Shown here piece by piece: positions 7,326 to 16,058 of a DNA stretch of 64,000 nucleotides (within the stretch, counting starts at the first letter, position 1; each line of letters begins with the position of its first letter). A program made the position numbers and the translations under genes. The DNA comes from Pseudomonadota bacterium (GTDB taxonomy: Bacteria; Pseudomonadota; Gammaproteobacteria; Xanthomonadales; Xanthomonadaceae): positions 1 through 64,000 of the forward strand of contig JAFEBV010000036.1 of the NCBI GenBank assembly GCA_018242485.1. Direction: 5' to 3'. Under the pieces are notes generated by a model. The model saw only the letters and a list, made by a program, of their open reading frames with translations. It made no database searches and was not told the DNA's origin.

Positions 7326-8072
7326 ATGATCGAAGCCAAAAGCCTGCACAAATCCTTCGCCAGCAAGACTGGCACGGTGGTCGCCGTGGACGATGTCAGC
7401 TTCACCGCCCGCGATGGGCAGATCACCGGCCTGCTCGGCCCCAATGGCGCCGGCAAGACCACCACCCTGCGCATGCTCTACACGCTGATGAAACCCGAGC
7501 CGGGCCACGTGAGCGTGGATGGTTTCGATTCGGTGCGCGATGCCGAGGCGGTGCGCCGCCGGCTGGGCGTGCTGCCGGACGCGCGCGGGGTATACAAACG
7601 GTTGACGGCGCGCGAGAACATCGCCTATTTCGGACGTCTGCACCGGATGAACGAGGACGCCATCGCCGCGCGCATCGGCCTGTTGTCCAAGGCGCTGGAG
7701 ATGGACGACTTCCTCGACCGGCAGACCGAAGGCTTCTCGCAGGGCCAGCGCACCAAGACCGCGATCGCGCGCGCGCTGGTGCACGATCCGCGCAACGTGA
7801 TCCTCGACGAGCCGACCAATGGGCTGGATGTGATGACCACCCGCGGCCTGCGTGAGTTCCTGCGCAAGCTGCGCGAGGAAGGGCGCTGCGTGATCTTCTC
7901 CAGCCACATCATGCAGGAGGTCGCCGCGTTGTGCGATCGCATCGTGGTGATCGCACGTGGCCGCGTGGTCGCGCAGGGCAGCGCGGAGGAGCTGCGCGCG
8001 CAGACCGGGCAGGACAATCTGGAGGATGCCTTCGTGAAGGCGATCGGTTCCGACGAGGGCTTGCACGCATGA
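7326..8072 (+). CDS. natA: ABC transporter ATPase, NatA-like
   Basis: A 248-residue ABC ATPase with Walker A GPNGAGKTT (38-46), the signature in FSQGQRTKTAIARAL (unusual SQGQ instead of SGGQ), Walker B NVILDEPTNGLD and H-loop SSHIM. The overall sequence resembles NatA, the ATPase of NatAB-type sodium exporters. The NatB-like partner is encoded immediately downstream with an ATGA overlap (8069-8072). ATG 7326 is chosen because MIEAKSLHKSF is the usual family start; the upstream in-frame stretch is repeat DNA. The transported substrate could be sodium or a peptide or drug; the name is by family only. Confidence 0.88.
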   Translation: MIEAKSLHKSFASKTGTVVAVDDVSFTARDGQITGLLGPNGAGKTTTLRMLYTLMKPEPGHVSVDGFDSVRDAEAVRRRLGVLPDARGVYKRLTARENIAYFGRLHRMNEDAIAARIGLLSKALEMDDFLDRQTEGFSQGQRTKTAIARALVHDPRNVILDEPTNGLDVMTTRGLREFLRKLREEGRCVIFSSHIMQEVAALCDRIVVIARGRVVAQGSAEELRAQTGQDNLEDAFVKAIGSDEGLHA

Positions 8073-9250
8073 ACGCCGACACGATCGCCGCGATGCTGGT
8101 GGTGATGCGCAAGGAACTGGCCGACCTGTTCCGCGACAAGCGCACCATCCGCATCACCCTGATGATGAGTGTGTTCACTCCGCTGCTGATGCTGGGCATC
8201 ATCGCCCTGACCCAGAACCGCGTCAGCAGCCAGTTGGAAAAGCCGCTGCGGCTGCCGGTGGTCGGCGCGCAGTACGCACCCAATCTGGTGGACTGGCTGC
8301 GCGGGCAGAACGTGGACGTGCGCCCGCCGCCGGTCGATCCGGATGCGGCGATCCGCGCTCAGGACGAGGACGTGATCCTGTCCATCGACAAGGGCTATGC
8401 GGACGACTGGCGTGCCGGCACGCCGGCGCAGGTGGAGATGATCCTCGACAGCTCGCGGCAGGATTCGCAGATCCCGGTCGAGCGTTTGCAGAACCTGCTG
8501 GAAAACTACGGCCGCACAGTAGCCTCGCTGCGCCTGCTGGTGCGCGGGGTCAGCCCGGCGATCGCCAGCCCGGTGCGGGTGGCGCGCCGCGATCTGGCCA
8601 CGCCAGAGAGCAAGCGCGGGCTGGCCTTGTCCTTCCTGCCCTATCTGCTGATCCTCGGTGCCTTCCTCGGCAGCGCCTCGCTGGTGATCGACGCCACCGC
8701 CGGCGAGCGCGAGCGGCAGTCGCTGGAACCGCTGCTGGCCACCCCGGCCGCGCGCGGGGCGATCATGAGCGGCAAGATCGCCGCCGCCTGCATCCTCGGC
8801 CTGCTCAATGTCGTGCTCACTTTGGTGCTGTTCAAGCTGGCCTTCACCTATGGCCCGGCCACCGGCATCGTGTTCGACGTTTCGTTCCTGACCATCGCCA
8901 AGCTGCTGCTGGTGCTGCTGCCGATGGTGCTGCTGGGCACCACCCTGCTGACCCTGATCGCCGCCTCCAGCAAGAGCGTGAAGGAAGCGCAGAGCTACAT
9001 GAGCGTGCTGATGATGCTGCCGATCATTCCCACGGTGATGCTGATGGTCAACCCGATCAAGAACCAGCTCTGGCAGTTCGCGGTGCCGTTTCTGGCGCAA
9101 AATCAGCTGATCATGAAACTGTTGCGCGCCGAGGACGTGACCGCGAACGAGTGGGGCATGTACCTGCTGGCCAGTTTCGGCCTCGGCGCCGTGCTGTGGG
9201 CGATCGCCGCGCGGCTGTACCATCGCGAGAAGCTGGCAGTGTCGGCCTGA
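8069..9250 (+). CDS. natB: ABC transporter permease, NatB-like
   Basis: A 393-residue ABC-2 permease. One N-terminal transmembrane helix (about 28-46) is followed by a large extracytoplasmic domain of roughly 150 residues, then about six helices from residue 190. The stretch ERERQSLEPLLATPAARG is the conserved cytoplasmic coupling region of the NatB/YhaP group, and KELADLFRDKRT is the usual N-terminal amphipathic segment. It overlaps the ATPase gene by four bases, so the two form a transporter unit in the inner membrane. A hairpin at 9277-9302 closes the operon. Confidence 0.88.
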   Translation: MNADTIAAMLVVMRKELADLFRDKRTIRITLMMSVFTPLLMLGIIALTQNRVSSQLEKPLRLPVVGAQYAPNLVDWLRGQNVDVRPPPVDPDAAIRAQDEDVILSIDKGYADDWRAGTPAQVEMILDSSRQDSQIPVERLQNLLENYGRTVASLRLLVRGVSPAIASPVRVARRDLATPESKRGLALSFLPYLLILGAFLGSASLVIDATAGERERQSLEPLLATPAARGAIMSGKIAAACILGLLNVVLTLVLFKLAFTYGPATGIVFDVSFLTIAKLLLVLLPMVLLGTTLLTLIAASSKSVKEAQSYMSVLMMLPIIPTVMLMVNPIKNQLWQFAVPFLAQNQLIMKLLRAEDVTANEWGMYLLASFGLGAVLWAIAARLYHREKLAVSA

Positions 9251-9276
9251 GACTCATTCGATGGCAGCCTGAAACG

Positions 9277-9302
9277 ACGAAGCCGGCTTGCGCCGGCTTC
9301 GT
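9277..9302. terminator. Bidirectional terminator hairpin
   Basis: An 11-bp perfect stem, ACGAAGCCGGC (9277-9287) with GCCGGCTTCGT (9292-9302), around a TTGC loop lies between the convergent NatB-like gene and the TonB-domain lipoprotein gene. The T-run is short on the plus strand (CTT). The position between convergent stops is the main support. Confidence 0.6.
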
Positions 9303-9327
9303 CTTGAACAACCATCGGGTGCGATCA

Positions 9328-9360
9328 GGTTCGATCAGTTGCCCGGTTCGATCAGTTGCC
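9328..9360. repeat. 17-bp tandem duplication at a stop codon
   Basis: GGTTCGATCAGTTGCC occurs at 9328-9343 and again at 9345-9360, a 17-bp period. The second copy contains the last codons and the TGA of the minus-strand lipoprotein gene, so the first copy is a duplicated tail just beyond the stop. It looks like a small slippage event. Confidence 0.75.
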
Positions 9361-10374
9361 TGGATTGAACACGAAGGTACGTGTGCCCGACACCGGCTCG
9401 CCCGGCGGTTCGAATTTCCACTTGCGGATCGCATCCAGTGCCGCCGCATCGAACACGCGCTTGGGATCGGCCCTGACGATACTTGCGCCGGTCACGCTGC
9501 CGTCGGCACCCACGGTGAAGGACACGGTCACTTCACCGGAGATGCTGTCGCGCAGTGCCGCACGTGGGTAATCGGGTTGCACGCTGCTGACCACCGGCGG
9601 CAGGGAGCCGGGCGCACGCTTGGGCTTGGGTGGCTCCGGTGGCGGTGTCGCAGGCGTTGGCGCAGGCGTGGCCGCCTGCTGCGGTGGCGGTGCGGTGACG
9701 GGTGTGGGCGCTGGGCGCGTGGGTGCCGTCGGCGATGTGTGCGATGTCGCTGCTGGCGAGGCCGCCGCAGCGGCCGCCTGCTCCTGTTGCTGCTTGGCCT
9801 TGGCATCCGCAGCCGCCTTGTCGGCCGCGGCTTTCTTCTCCAGATCGGCCTGCGCCTTCTTCGCCGCATCCTGTTGCTGCTTGAGCTCGTCGGCCGCCTG
9901 CTTCTGCATCATCGTGCGCAGGCGTGGTAACGACGGTGCGTTGGCGTCCACGCGCTCGAGCAAGGCAAAAATGCGCGCGGCTTCCTGCCGGCCAGCCTCG
10001 TCGCCCTTCTTGAGGTTCTGCTCGGTGGCGATCATCGCGTACGGGAACAGGTCGGTCAGCGCCGACTTCACGGTCTCGTCGTTGGGATTGCGCGCACGCA
10101 ATTGCAGGTAGTACTCGATGGCGTTGTTGCCGGCCGGGGCGTACAGGCGCTTTTCGTTTTCCGCGGTCTTGGCCTTGGTCAGCAACTCCGCGTCGGTATC
10201 GACGTGTTCCGGGGATGCGGCAGCGGATTCAGGCGCCGTCGCCGCGGAACTGGCCGCTGGCGCAGCGGGTGACGGCGCATTCTTCTTGCCGCAGCCGCTG
10301 ATGCCCAACGCCGCGACGATCGCGACGGCCAGCGCCGCGTGCCGCCAAACCATACTCAACGCAGGTTGCTTCAT
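9352..10374 (-). CDS. Lipoprotein with TonB C-terminal domain
   Basis: A 340-residue protein with three parts. A lipoprotein signal ends in the lipobox GISGC. A helical region (about 60-170) includes an Ala/Lys/Gln-rich coiled coil. A Pro/Thr linker leads to a TonB C-terminal fold (about 255-340) with YPRAALRDSISGEVTVSF and FDAAALDAIRKWKFEPP. The domain is recognisable, but a lipid anchor is unlike canonical TonB, whose N-terminal helix contacts ExbB. It may act in the periplasm independently of ExbBD. The start is ATG 10374 with GAGGG upstream. The tonB-exbB-exbD genes lie 12 kb away. A short duplication marks its 3' end. Confidence 0.82.
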   Translation of the reverse strand: MKQPALSMVWRHAALAVAIVAALGISGCGKKNAPSPAAPAASSAATAPESAAASPEHVDTDAELLTKAKTAENEKRLYAPAGNNAIEYYLQLRARNPNDETVKSALTDLFPYAMIATEQNLKKGDEAGRQEAARIFALLERVDANAPSLPRLRTMMQKQAADELKQQQDAAKKAQADLEKKAAADKAAADAKAKQQQEQAAAAAASPAATSHTSPTAPTRPAPTPVTAPPPQQAATPAPTPATPPPEPPKPKRAPGSLPPVVSSVQPDYPRAALRDSISGEVTVSFTVGADGSVTGASIVRADPKRVFDAAALDAIRKWKFEPPGEPVSGTRTFVFNPGN

Positions 10375-10489
10375 GGAACGGCCCTCAAGGGATGGCACAT
10401 GCGCCGAGTTTAACCATATTTTTCCCGCGTGGTGTGCGCTGTTTCACCAGACGGCAAGGAAATGTCCGGGCAGGACGAAATGCCAAGGA

Positions 10490-10667
10490 TACCCGCCCCC
10501 CCGCCTGCGCGGGGGCAGGCTCTACGCGGGGATGGTGCATCGGCACGCACGCTGCGCGTGCGGGTGGGATTGGAGGAAAGACGCTGGATGACCAGCCTTC
10601 GGCTGTTGTGAAGCGCTTCCCGCATGCGCGGGGATGGTGCATCGGCGCGCACGCTGCGCGTGCGGGT
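10490..10667. repeat. GC-rich palindrome and 40-bp direct repeats
   Basis: A CCCCCCCGCCTGCGCGGGGGC palindrome-like run near 10497-10518 precedes two nearly identical 40-bp copies starting at 10526 and 10628 (GCGGGGATGGTGCATCGGC...). Each copy ends in the hairpin GCACGCTGCGCGTGC. The copies are 102 bp apart. This fills much of the roughly 300-bp gap between the TonB-domain lipoprotein and mnmE; nothing else is seen there. Confidence 0.8.
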
Positions 10668-10674
10668 CGATGCG

Positions 10675-12015
10675 TCACTTCCCTATGCAAAAACTGGAAA
10701 AAATCGCTCCGAGCAGGTCGTCGCTGCTGAACGCGCCGGTGGTCTCGCCCAGCGCCTGCTGGGCCAGGCGCAGTTCCTCGGCGGCCAGCTCCCCTGCCCG
10801 GTCGATACTCAGTCGAACCGCGGCCAATTCCAGATGCTCGCCGACGCGCCGCAGCGCATCGACGTGGCGGGCACGGGCACTGAACGTGCCGTGCGTGTCC
10901 TCGGCGGATAAACCCGCCACGGCTTTCAGACGCTCGCGCAGCGTTTCCAGACCACGCCCGTCGCGGGCGGAAATCCACAGGGTGTCGGGTTCCTGCGCCG
11001 CCGGTGCCGTCGCCATGAGGTCGGCCTTGTTGTAAAGCCACAGGATGCTTGCGATGCCTGCAAGTTCCGCCTCCAGCCGCTGCCGTGCCAGCGCGGGATC
11101 GGTCGCATCCACGACCGCCAGCACGAAGTCGGCGGCCTGCAACTCTGCGCGGGCGCGGCGGATGCCCTCGACTTCGACCGCGTCGGCGGTCTCGTGCAAA
11201 CCGGCGGTATCCACGAGGGTGAGTTCGATGCCATCGATACGCACGGTTTCGCGCAGCAGGTCGCGGGTGGTGCCGGCCTGGGCGGTGACGATGGCGCGGT
11301 CGCTGCCGGCCAGCGCATTGAGCAGGCTGGATTTGCCGGCGTTGGGCAGGCCGGCGATGACCACGTGCAGGCCATCGCTCAGGCGCTGGCCACGGGCGGC
11401 ATCGGCCAGCAGCGCGGCATGGGTGGCGCGCACATCGTCGAGTCGCTTTCTCAGACTTGCATCGGCGAGGAAGTCGATTTCCTCCTCGGGAAAGTCGATC
11501 GCCGCCTCGACGTGCACGCGCAGCGCGATCAGGCCGGTTTGCAACGCCTCCACACGACGGGAAAATTCGCCATCGAGCGAGCGTCGGGCGGCGCGGGCGG
11601 CGGCTTCGCTGCCTGCTGCGATCAGGTCGGCCACGGCTTCGGCCTGAGCCAGATCCAGCCGGTGGTTGCGCCACGCCCGTTCGGTGAACTCGCCCGGCCG
11701 CGCCATCCGCGCGCCCAGTTGCAGGCAGCGTTGCAACAGCATGCCCAGCAGCACCGGGCTGCCATGCGCCTGCAACTCGACCACATCCTCGCCGGTATAG
11801 GAATGCGGCGCAGGAAAGCTCAACGCGATGCCATCGTCGATGATCTCACCGCGATCGTCGTTGAAGTTGGCGTGATGGGCATGCCGCGGCCGCAACGCGA
11901 GGGCGCTGATCGCCTGTCCGATCCGCAGCGCCTGCGATCCAGACAGGCGCACGATGCCCACGCCACCGGCACCCGGCGCGGTGGCGATCGCGGCGATGGT
12001 ATCGGCTGCGTGCAT
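10675..12015 (-). CDS. mnmE: tRNA uridine-5-carboxymethylaminomethyl(34) GTPase MnmE
   Basis: A 446-residue MnmE, the GTPase that with MnmG installs cmnm5/nm5 groups on wobble U34 of tRNAs in the cytoplasm. It has the N-terminal folate-binding domain (DTIAAIATAPGAGGVGIVRLSG), a central helical domain, an inserted G domain with GLPNAGKSSLLNAL (G1), DTAGLHE (G3) and NKAD (G4), and the invariant C-terminal CIGK. The usual length is about 450. ATG 12015 is preferred over the upstream GTG because GGAGG lies eight bases ahead of it. It follows yidC by about 30 bp in the rpmH-rnpA-yidC-mnmE order. It was recognised by family; mnmG is not in the window. Confidence 0.97.
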   Translation of the reverse strand: MHAADTIAAIATAPGAGGVGIVRLSGSQALRIGQAISALALRPRHAHHANFNDDRGEIIDDGIALSFPAPHSYTGEDVVELQAHGSPVLLGMLLQRCLQLGARMARPGEFTERAWRNHRLDLAQAEAVADLIAAGSEAAARAARRSLDGEFSRRVEALQTGLIALRVHVEAAIDFPEEEIDFLADASLRKRLDDVRATHAALLADAARGQRLSDGLHVVIAGLPNAGKSSLLNALAGSDRAIVTAQAGTTRDLLRETVRIDGIELTLVDTAGLHETADAVEVEGIRRARAELQAADFVLAVVDATDPALARQRLEAELAGIASILWLYNKADLMATAPAAQEPDTLWISARDGRGLETLRERLKAVAGLSAEDTHGTFSARARHVDALRRVGEHLELAAVRLSIDRAGELAAEELRLAQQALGETTGAFSSDDLLGAIFSSFCIGK

Positions 12016-12046
12016 GTCCGCCCTCCGCGCCACCTCGGCCGAGGGA

Positions 12047-13762
12047 TCAGGCCTTCTTCGGCAAAGCCCCGGGCGCGCCGTGCTTGCGCATCAGCCACCA
12101 CTGCTGGAGCAGGCCGAGGGAACCGTTCATCACGTAATACAGCACGAGGCCGGATGGGAAGAAGGCGAACATCACGCCGAACACCATCGGCATGGCCTGC
12201 ATCATCTTCTTCTGGGTCGGATCCATGCCTGGCGTCGGGGTCAGGCGCTGGGTGAAGAACATCACCGCCAGATACAGCACCGGCAGCACGAAGTACGGAT
12301 CCGGATCGCTCAGGCTGTGGATCCAGCCGATCCACGGCGCATGCCGCAACTCCACGCTGTACAGCAGCACGCGGTAAAGAGCGAGGAAGATCGGGATCTG
12401 GATCAGCATCGGCAGGCAGCCGCCAGCGGGATTGACCTTTTCCTTCTTGTACAGCTCCAACATCGCCATCTGGAACTGCTGCTTGTCGTCGCCGTAACGC
12501 TCCTTGAGCGCCTCCAGCCGCGGCTGCAGGGCGCGCATCTTGGCCATCGAGCGGTACTGGGCGTCGGAGAGCTTGTACATCGCCAGCTTGATCGCCAGCA
12601 CCAGCAGCACGATCGCCCAGCCCCAGTTGCCGATCAGCAGATGCAGTTTGGACAGCAGCCAGAAAATGGGGCCGGCGAACAGGGTGAACCAGCCGTAGTC
12701 CACGGTCAGTTGCAGCCCCGGCGCGACGTGCGGCAGCACGTCCTGCAAGGCCGGACCGACATACAACCGCGACTGCCCGGTGTGGCTGCCGCCGGCCGGA
12801 ATGCTCATCCCCGGCCCCTGCGCGATGATGCTGTACCAGGTTTGCCCATCCACGGTGTTGCTGGCGATCGACAGTTTGGTGGCTTCCTTCGGATCGGGGA
12901 TCCATGCAGCGAGGAAGTAGTGCTGCACCATCGCCATCCAGCCGCCGGTGACGGTCTTGTCCAGCGGGGTTTCGAACTTGGTCAGGGCGCGGGTTTCGTA
13001 CTTGTCCTCGGGGCTGTACCACGCCGCGCCGACGAAGGCATAGGCCTCCGGATTGGTCAGGCTGCCGCCGGCGGTGTGCTTGATGATCGGCGGTACCCGG
13101 CGCAGCCAGCGGTAGTCGTTGCCCGTCCACGTGGCCGTGCTGCCGTTGCGGATTTCCTCGCGAAGGTCGATGACGTAGCTGCCGCGGTGCAGGGTGTAGG
13201 TCTTGCGTACCTGCACACCGCTGGGATCGGTCCACAGGAAGGTTTGCGACACCGACTCGGCGCCGGCGGCGAGTTGCTTGCCGGCGCTGCCTTCGACCTG
13301 ATACACGGCCGCGTGGTTGGGCGCGTGCCCGCTGGCGCTGACGATGCCCGACTCGGCGACGAACAGGTGCGCGGCGCTGTCGTCGAGAAGCTCGAACGGC
13401 GGGCTGCCGCGCTGCTCGCCCTGTGCATAGGCCAGCAGATCCGCGCCGACGAGGCTGGCACCGCGCGGGTCGATGCGCAGGCGCAGCACGTCGTTGGCCA
13501 GCTCGACGGGCGGTGCGGCAGGTGCGCTGATCGCGGTAGGCGCGGTGGTTCCTGCCGGTGCGGTCGTTGCGGGAACCTGCGTGGGCAGCGGCACAGCCGG
13601 CAAGCCGGCCGTCGATGCAGGTGAGGCGGATGCCGACGTCGCCACCGATGCGGCGGTCGGGCGGTTCGCCGGCGGAGGAGCGTGATCCTGCTCCCAGGCT
13701 TGCCAGATCAGGACGGCCAGCATCAGCCACGCGAACAACAGGAAGGTACGGGTCTGATTCAT
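12047..13762 (-). CDS. yidC: Membrane protein insertase YidC
   Basis: A 571-residue inner-membrane insertase of the Oxa1/YidC/Alb3 family, working alone or with SecYEG. Features are an N-terminal helix (FLLFAWLMLAVLIWQAW), an Ala/Pro/Thr linker (about 28-75), the large periplasmic beta-sandwich domain to about 340, and the conserved C-terminal five-helix core. The core includes LAIKLAMYKLSDAQYRSMAKMRALQPR, NPAGGCLPMLIQIPIFLALY and a late helix with MVFGVMFAFFPSGLVLYY. The start ATG overlaps the rnpA stop by four bases (13759-13762). The C-terminus is short (GALPKKA). No yidD gene lies between rnpA and yidC. Confidence 0.97.
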   Translation of the reverse strand: MNQTRTFLLFAWLMLAVLIWQAWEQDHAPPPANRPTAASVATSASASPASTAGLPAVPLPTQVPATTAPAGTTAPTAISAPAAPPVELANDVLRLRIDPRGASLVGADLLAYAQGEQRGSPPFELLDDSAAHLFVAESGIVSASGHAPNHAAVYQVEGSAGKQLAAGAESVSQTFLWTDPSGVQVRKTYTLHRGSYVIDLREEIRNGSTATWTGNDYRWLRRVPPIIKHTAGGSLTNPEAYAFVGAAWYSPEDKYETRALTKFETPLDKTVTGGWMAMVQHYFLAAWIPDPKEATKLSIASNTVDGQTWYSIIAQGPGMSIPAGGSHTGQSRLYVGPALQDVLPHVAPGLQLTVDYGWFTLFAGPIFWLLSKLHLLIGNWGWAIVLLVLAIKLAMYKLSDAQYRSMAKMRALQPRLEALKERYGDDKQQFQMAMLELYKKEKVNPAGGCLPMLIQIPIFLALYRVLLYSVELRHAPWIGWIHSLSDPDPYFVLPVLYLAVMFFTQRLTPTPGMDPTQKKMMQAMPMVFGVMFAFFPSGLVLYYVMNGSLGLLQQWWLMRKHGAPGALPKKA

Positions 13763-14316
13763 CGCGGGGTGTCGTCCTGCGGATCGCGCGGGGCTCGTGA
13801 CGCCGTGCCGGTTTCCGGCTGCGGGCGCTGGGATTCGGATGGATGGTCGGCTACCGGCGACGGGTCGGTGCTCGCTGCCGATCGCTGGTGTCGCGGGTGG
13901 GGCATTGTGGGGGTCGAGGTCGCGGGCTTCAATGCACCCGCGCGCCGCCACAGTGAGGCCAGCGCCGTGCGCAGGGCGTCGGCCGTCGCACCGCGGGATT
14001 CACGCTGGGCCACCAGGGCGTAGTCGCCAGCGGGTATGGATGCGCGTTGATGACGGAAGCTTTCGCGCACGATCCGGCGGATGCGGTTGCGCTCCACCGC
14101 CAGCGCAGCAATCCTTTTCGGTACGGAAATGCCCAGTCGCGCGACCTTCTGCGCACCTTCCGGGTCGGCGACGGCTGCGGTGAGGATGTGCAACCGGAAC
14201 ATGCCGCCGCTCACGCGGCGACCGTGTTCGAAAACCGCCTTGAACTCGCCCGGCGTGCGCAGGCGTGCCGTTTTCGGAAATGTGGAATCGGCGCCGCATT
14301 CATCGGCTGCGGACAC
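13759..14316 (-). CDS. rnpA: Ribonuclease P protein component, C-terminally extended
   Basis: A 185-residue RnpA, the protein cofactor of RNase P that helps process tRNA 5' ends. The core is intact: RLRTPGEFKAVF at the N-terminus, RLGISVPKRIAALAVERNRIRR and the RNR-type motif VERNRIRRIVRESFR, then SLWRRAG. Typical RnpA has about 115-130 residues; here some 55 extra residues rich in Pro, Ser, Arg and Thr follow (for example HPRHQRSAASTDPSPVADH). The tail runs to a four-base overlap with yidC. A GTG start at 14316 is required unless translation begins further in. The tail looks disordered and basic; its role is unknown. Confidence 0.93.
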   Translation of the reverse strand: MSAADECGADSTFPKTARLRTPGEFKAVFEHGRRVSGGMFRLHILTAAVADPEGAQKVARLGISVPKRIAALAVERNRIRRIVRESFRHQRASIPAGDYALVAQRESRGATADALRTALASLWRRAGALKPATSTPTMPHPRHQRSAASTDPSPVADHPSESQRPQPETGTASRAPRDPQDDTPR

Positions 14317-14361
14317 GGGCGGTTCGTCCGGCGATACGGCGCGCAGCGACGCGCGCGCAGG

Positions 14362-14502
14362 TCAGACGGCGAGGCGCGCGCGACCCTTGGCGCGGCGACG
14401 GGCCAGCACCTTGCGGCCGTCGGCGGTCTTCATGCGCGCACGGAAGCCGTGATCGCGTTTGCGCTTGAGGTTGCTGGGCTGGTAGGTGCGCTTGGTGGCC
14501 AT
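14362..14502 (-). CDS. rpmH: 50S ribosomal protein L34
   Basis: A 46-residue protein, [20 protein letters not shown] and onward, ending [11 protein letters not shown]. It has the hallmark L34 pattern ([31 protein letters not shown]). It is a large-subunit ribosomal protein and the first gene of the rpmH-rnpA-yidC-mnmE operon. The start lies about 40 bp downstream of a strong promoter. Confidence 0.98.
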   Translation of the reverse strand: MATKRTYQPSNLKRKRDHGFRARMKTADGRKVLARRRAKGRARLAV

Positions 14503-14538
14503 GGCGTGCGGCTCGGTTTTGCGAAGTCAAGACTTTCA

Positions 14539-14567
14539 ATCATAACGACGATTGCGTCGTCACGCAA
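14539..14567 (-). promoter_or_regulatory. rpmH operon promoter
   Basis: On the minus strand, TTGCGT (14562-14567), exactly 17 bp and TATGAT (14539-14544) form a strong sigma-70 promoter. The 17-bp spacer contains the inverted pair GACGA/TCGTC. Confidence 0.75.
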
Positions 14568-14624
14568 GGCGTTCTCGTCTGGGATGACGGCATCGCAGCG
14601 GTTGGCGGGTCGCTGAAAACAACC

Positions 14625-14633
14625 TGCTAGACT
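14625..14633 (+). promoter_or_regulatory. Possible dnaA extended -10 promoter
   Basis: TGCTAGACT at 14625-14633 is an extended -10 element about 105 bp before the dnaA start. No well-spaced -35 box is seen; TTGGCG at 14602 is 20 bp away. The rpmH-dnaA gap contains no convincing DnaA box. Confidence 0.4.
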
Positions 14634-14738
14634 GCATCGGTTCCCGACCCTCCCGTGCAGGCGATCATCGTCCGCATCGCCCGGCATGCCGTTTTCCCGG
14701 CGCGAAACCGCCACCTGTCGCCATCCCGCCCGTATCCG

Positions 14739-16058
14739 ATGTCATCCCTCTGGCCGCGCTGTCTGGAACGCCTGGAATCCGAACTGTCGGCCGAGGTGGT
14801 GTATACCCTGATCCGACCGCTGCAGGTGGACGAGCGAGAAGGCCGGCTGGCGCTGTATGCGCCCAATGCCTATGTGGTGGACGAGTTGCAGGCGCACCTG
14901 CCGCGCATCACCGAACTGGCGACCCATTTCGCCGCCGCGCCGGTGAGCGTGCGGCTGGCCATCGGCGGGCTGGCGCGAACGCCCGCGGTGGCGCCATCGG
15001 CAGCGCCACTCGAGCGTGCCGGCGAAGCCGCCACGCCCAACACCCTCGATCCGCACTACACCTTCGACACGTTCGTCGAGGGCCGCAGCAACCAGCTCGC
15101 CAAAGCGGCGGCATGGCAGGCCGCGCAGAAACCGGGCGACCGTTTGCACAACCCCTTGCTGCTATACGGCGGCACGGGGTTGGGCAAGACCCACCTGATG
15201 ACGGCCGCAGGCAATGCCATCCGCGCCGCCAACCCCGACGCGCGGGTGCTGTACCTGCGCTCGAACGATTTCGCCAGCGCCTTTTTCCGCTCACTGCAGG
15301 ACAAGACCTCCGACCAGTTCAAACGGCAATTCCAGCGCATCGACGCCCTGCTGATCGACGACATCCAGTTTTTCGCCGGCAAGGATCGCACCCAGGAAGA
15401 GTTCTTCCATACCTTCAACGCCCTGTTCGACAGCCGCCAGCAGATCATCCTGACCTGCGACCGTTATCCGCGCGAGGTCGAGGGGCTGGAGCCGCGGCTG
15501 AAGTCGCGGCTGAACTGGGGCCTGTCGGTGGCGATCGATCCGCCGGATTTCGAGACGCGGGCGGCGATCGTTCTGGCCAAGGCCGGCCAACGCGGCCTGC
15601 AGATCCCCGAGGACGTGGCCTTGCTGATGGCGCGGCGGCTGCGCTCGAACGTGCGCGACCTGGAAGGCGCGCTCAACACCCTGGCCGCCCGCGCCGGACT
15701 GCACGGCCGGCCGATCACCGCCGAGTTCGTGCACGAGGCGCTGCGCGATTCGCTGCGCGCGCAGCAGCAGTCGATCTCCATCGACAACATCAAGAAGACC
15801 GTGGCAGGCTACTATGGCCTGCAGGTGAAGGCTCTGGACTCCAAGCAGCGCACCCGGCAGTTGGCGCGGCCGCGGCAGGTGGCGATGGCTTTGTGCAAGG
15901 AACTCACCGAACACAGCCTGCCGGAAATCGGGGATGCCTTCGGCGGGCGCGATCACACCACGGTCATCCACGCCTGCAAACAAATACGCAAGCTGGTGGA
16001 AGAAGACGCAAAATTGCACGAGGACTGGGACAAGCTCATCCGCAAGCTCACCGAATGA
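14739..16058 (+). CDS. dnaA: Chromosomal replication initiator protein DnaA
   Basis: A 439-residue initiator that binds DnaA boxes at oriC, melts the origin and loads the helicase. Domain I starts [15 protein letters not shown]; a short variable domain II follows (about 85-105). The AAA+ domain has Walker [11 protein letters not shown], Walker [13 protein letters not shown] and the Arg-containing sensor region. Domain IV carries the signature [18 protein letters not shown] 14739 matches the E. coli-type start; the longer upstream frame is not conserved-looking. It is divergent from rpmH and followed by a 205-bp gap with DnaA-box-like sites before dnaN. Confidence 0.98.
   Translation: MSSLWPRCLERLESELSAEVVYTLIRPLQVDEREGRLALYAPNAYVVDELQAHLPRITELATHFAAAPVSVRLAIGGLARTPAVAPSAAPLERAGEAATPNTLDPHYTFDTFVEGRSNQLAKAAAWQAAQKPGDRLHNPLLLYGGTGLGKTHLMTAAGNAIRAANPDARVLYLRSNDFASAFFRSLQDKTSDQFKRQFQRIDALLIDDIQFFAGKDRTQEEFFHTFNALFDSRQQIILTCDRYPREVEGLEPRLKSRLNWGLSVAIDPPDFETRAAIVLAKAGQRGLQIPEDVALLMARRLRSNVRDLEGALNTLAARAGLHGRPITAEFVHEALRDSLRAQQQSISIDNIKKTVAGYYGLQVKALDSKQRTRQLARPRQVAMALCKELTEHSLPEIGDAFGGRDHTTVIHACKQIRKLVEEDAKLHEDWDKLIRKLTE

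Noticed and set aside
14503..14738. oriC in the rpmH-dnaA gap
   Set aside because: No match to the DnaA box consensus was found there; the dnaA-dnaN gap is a better candidate.
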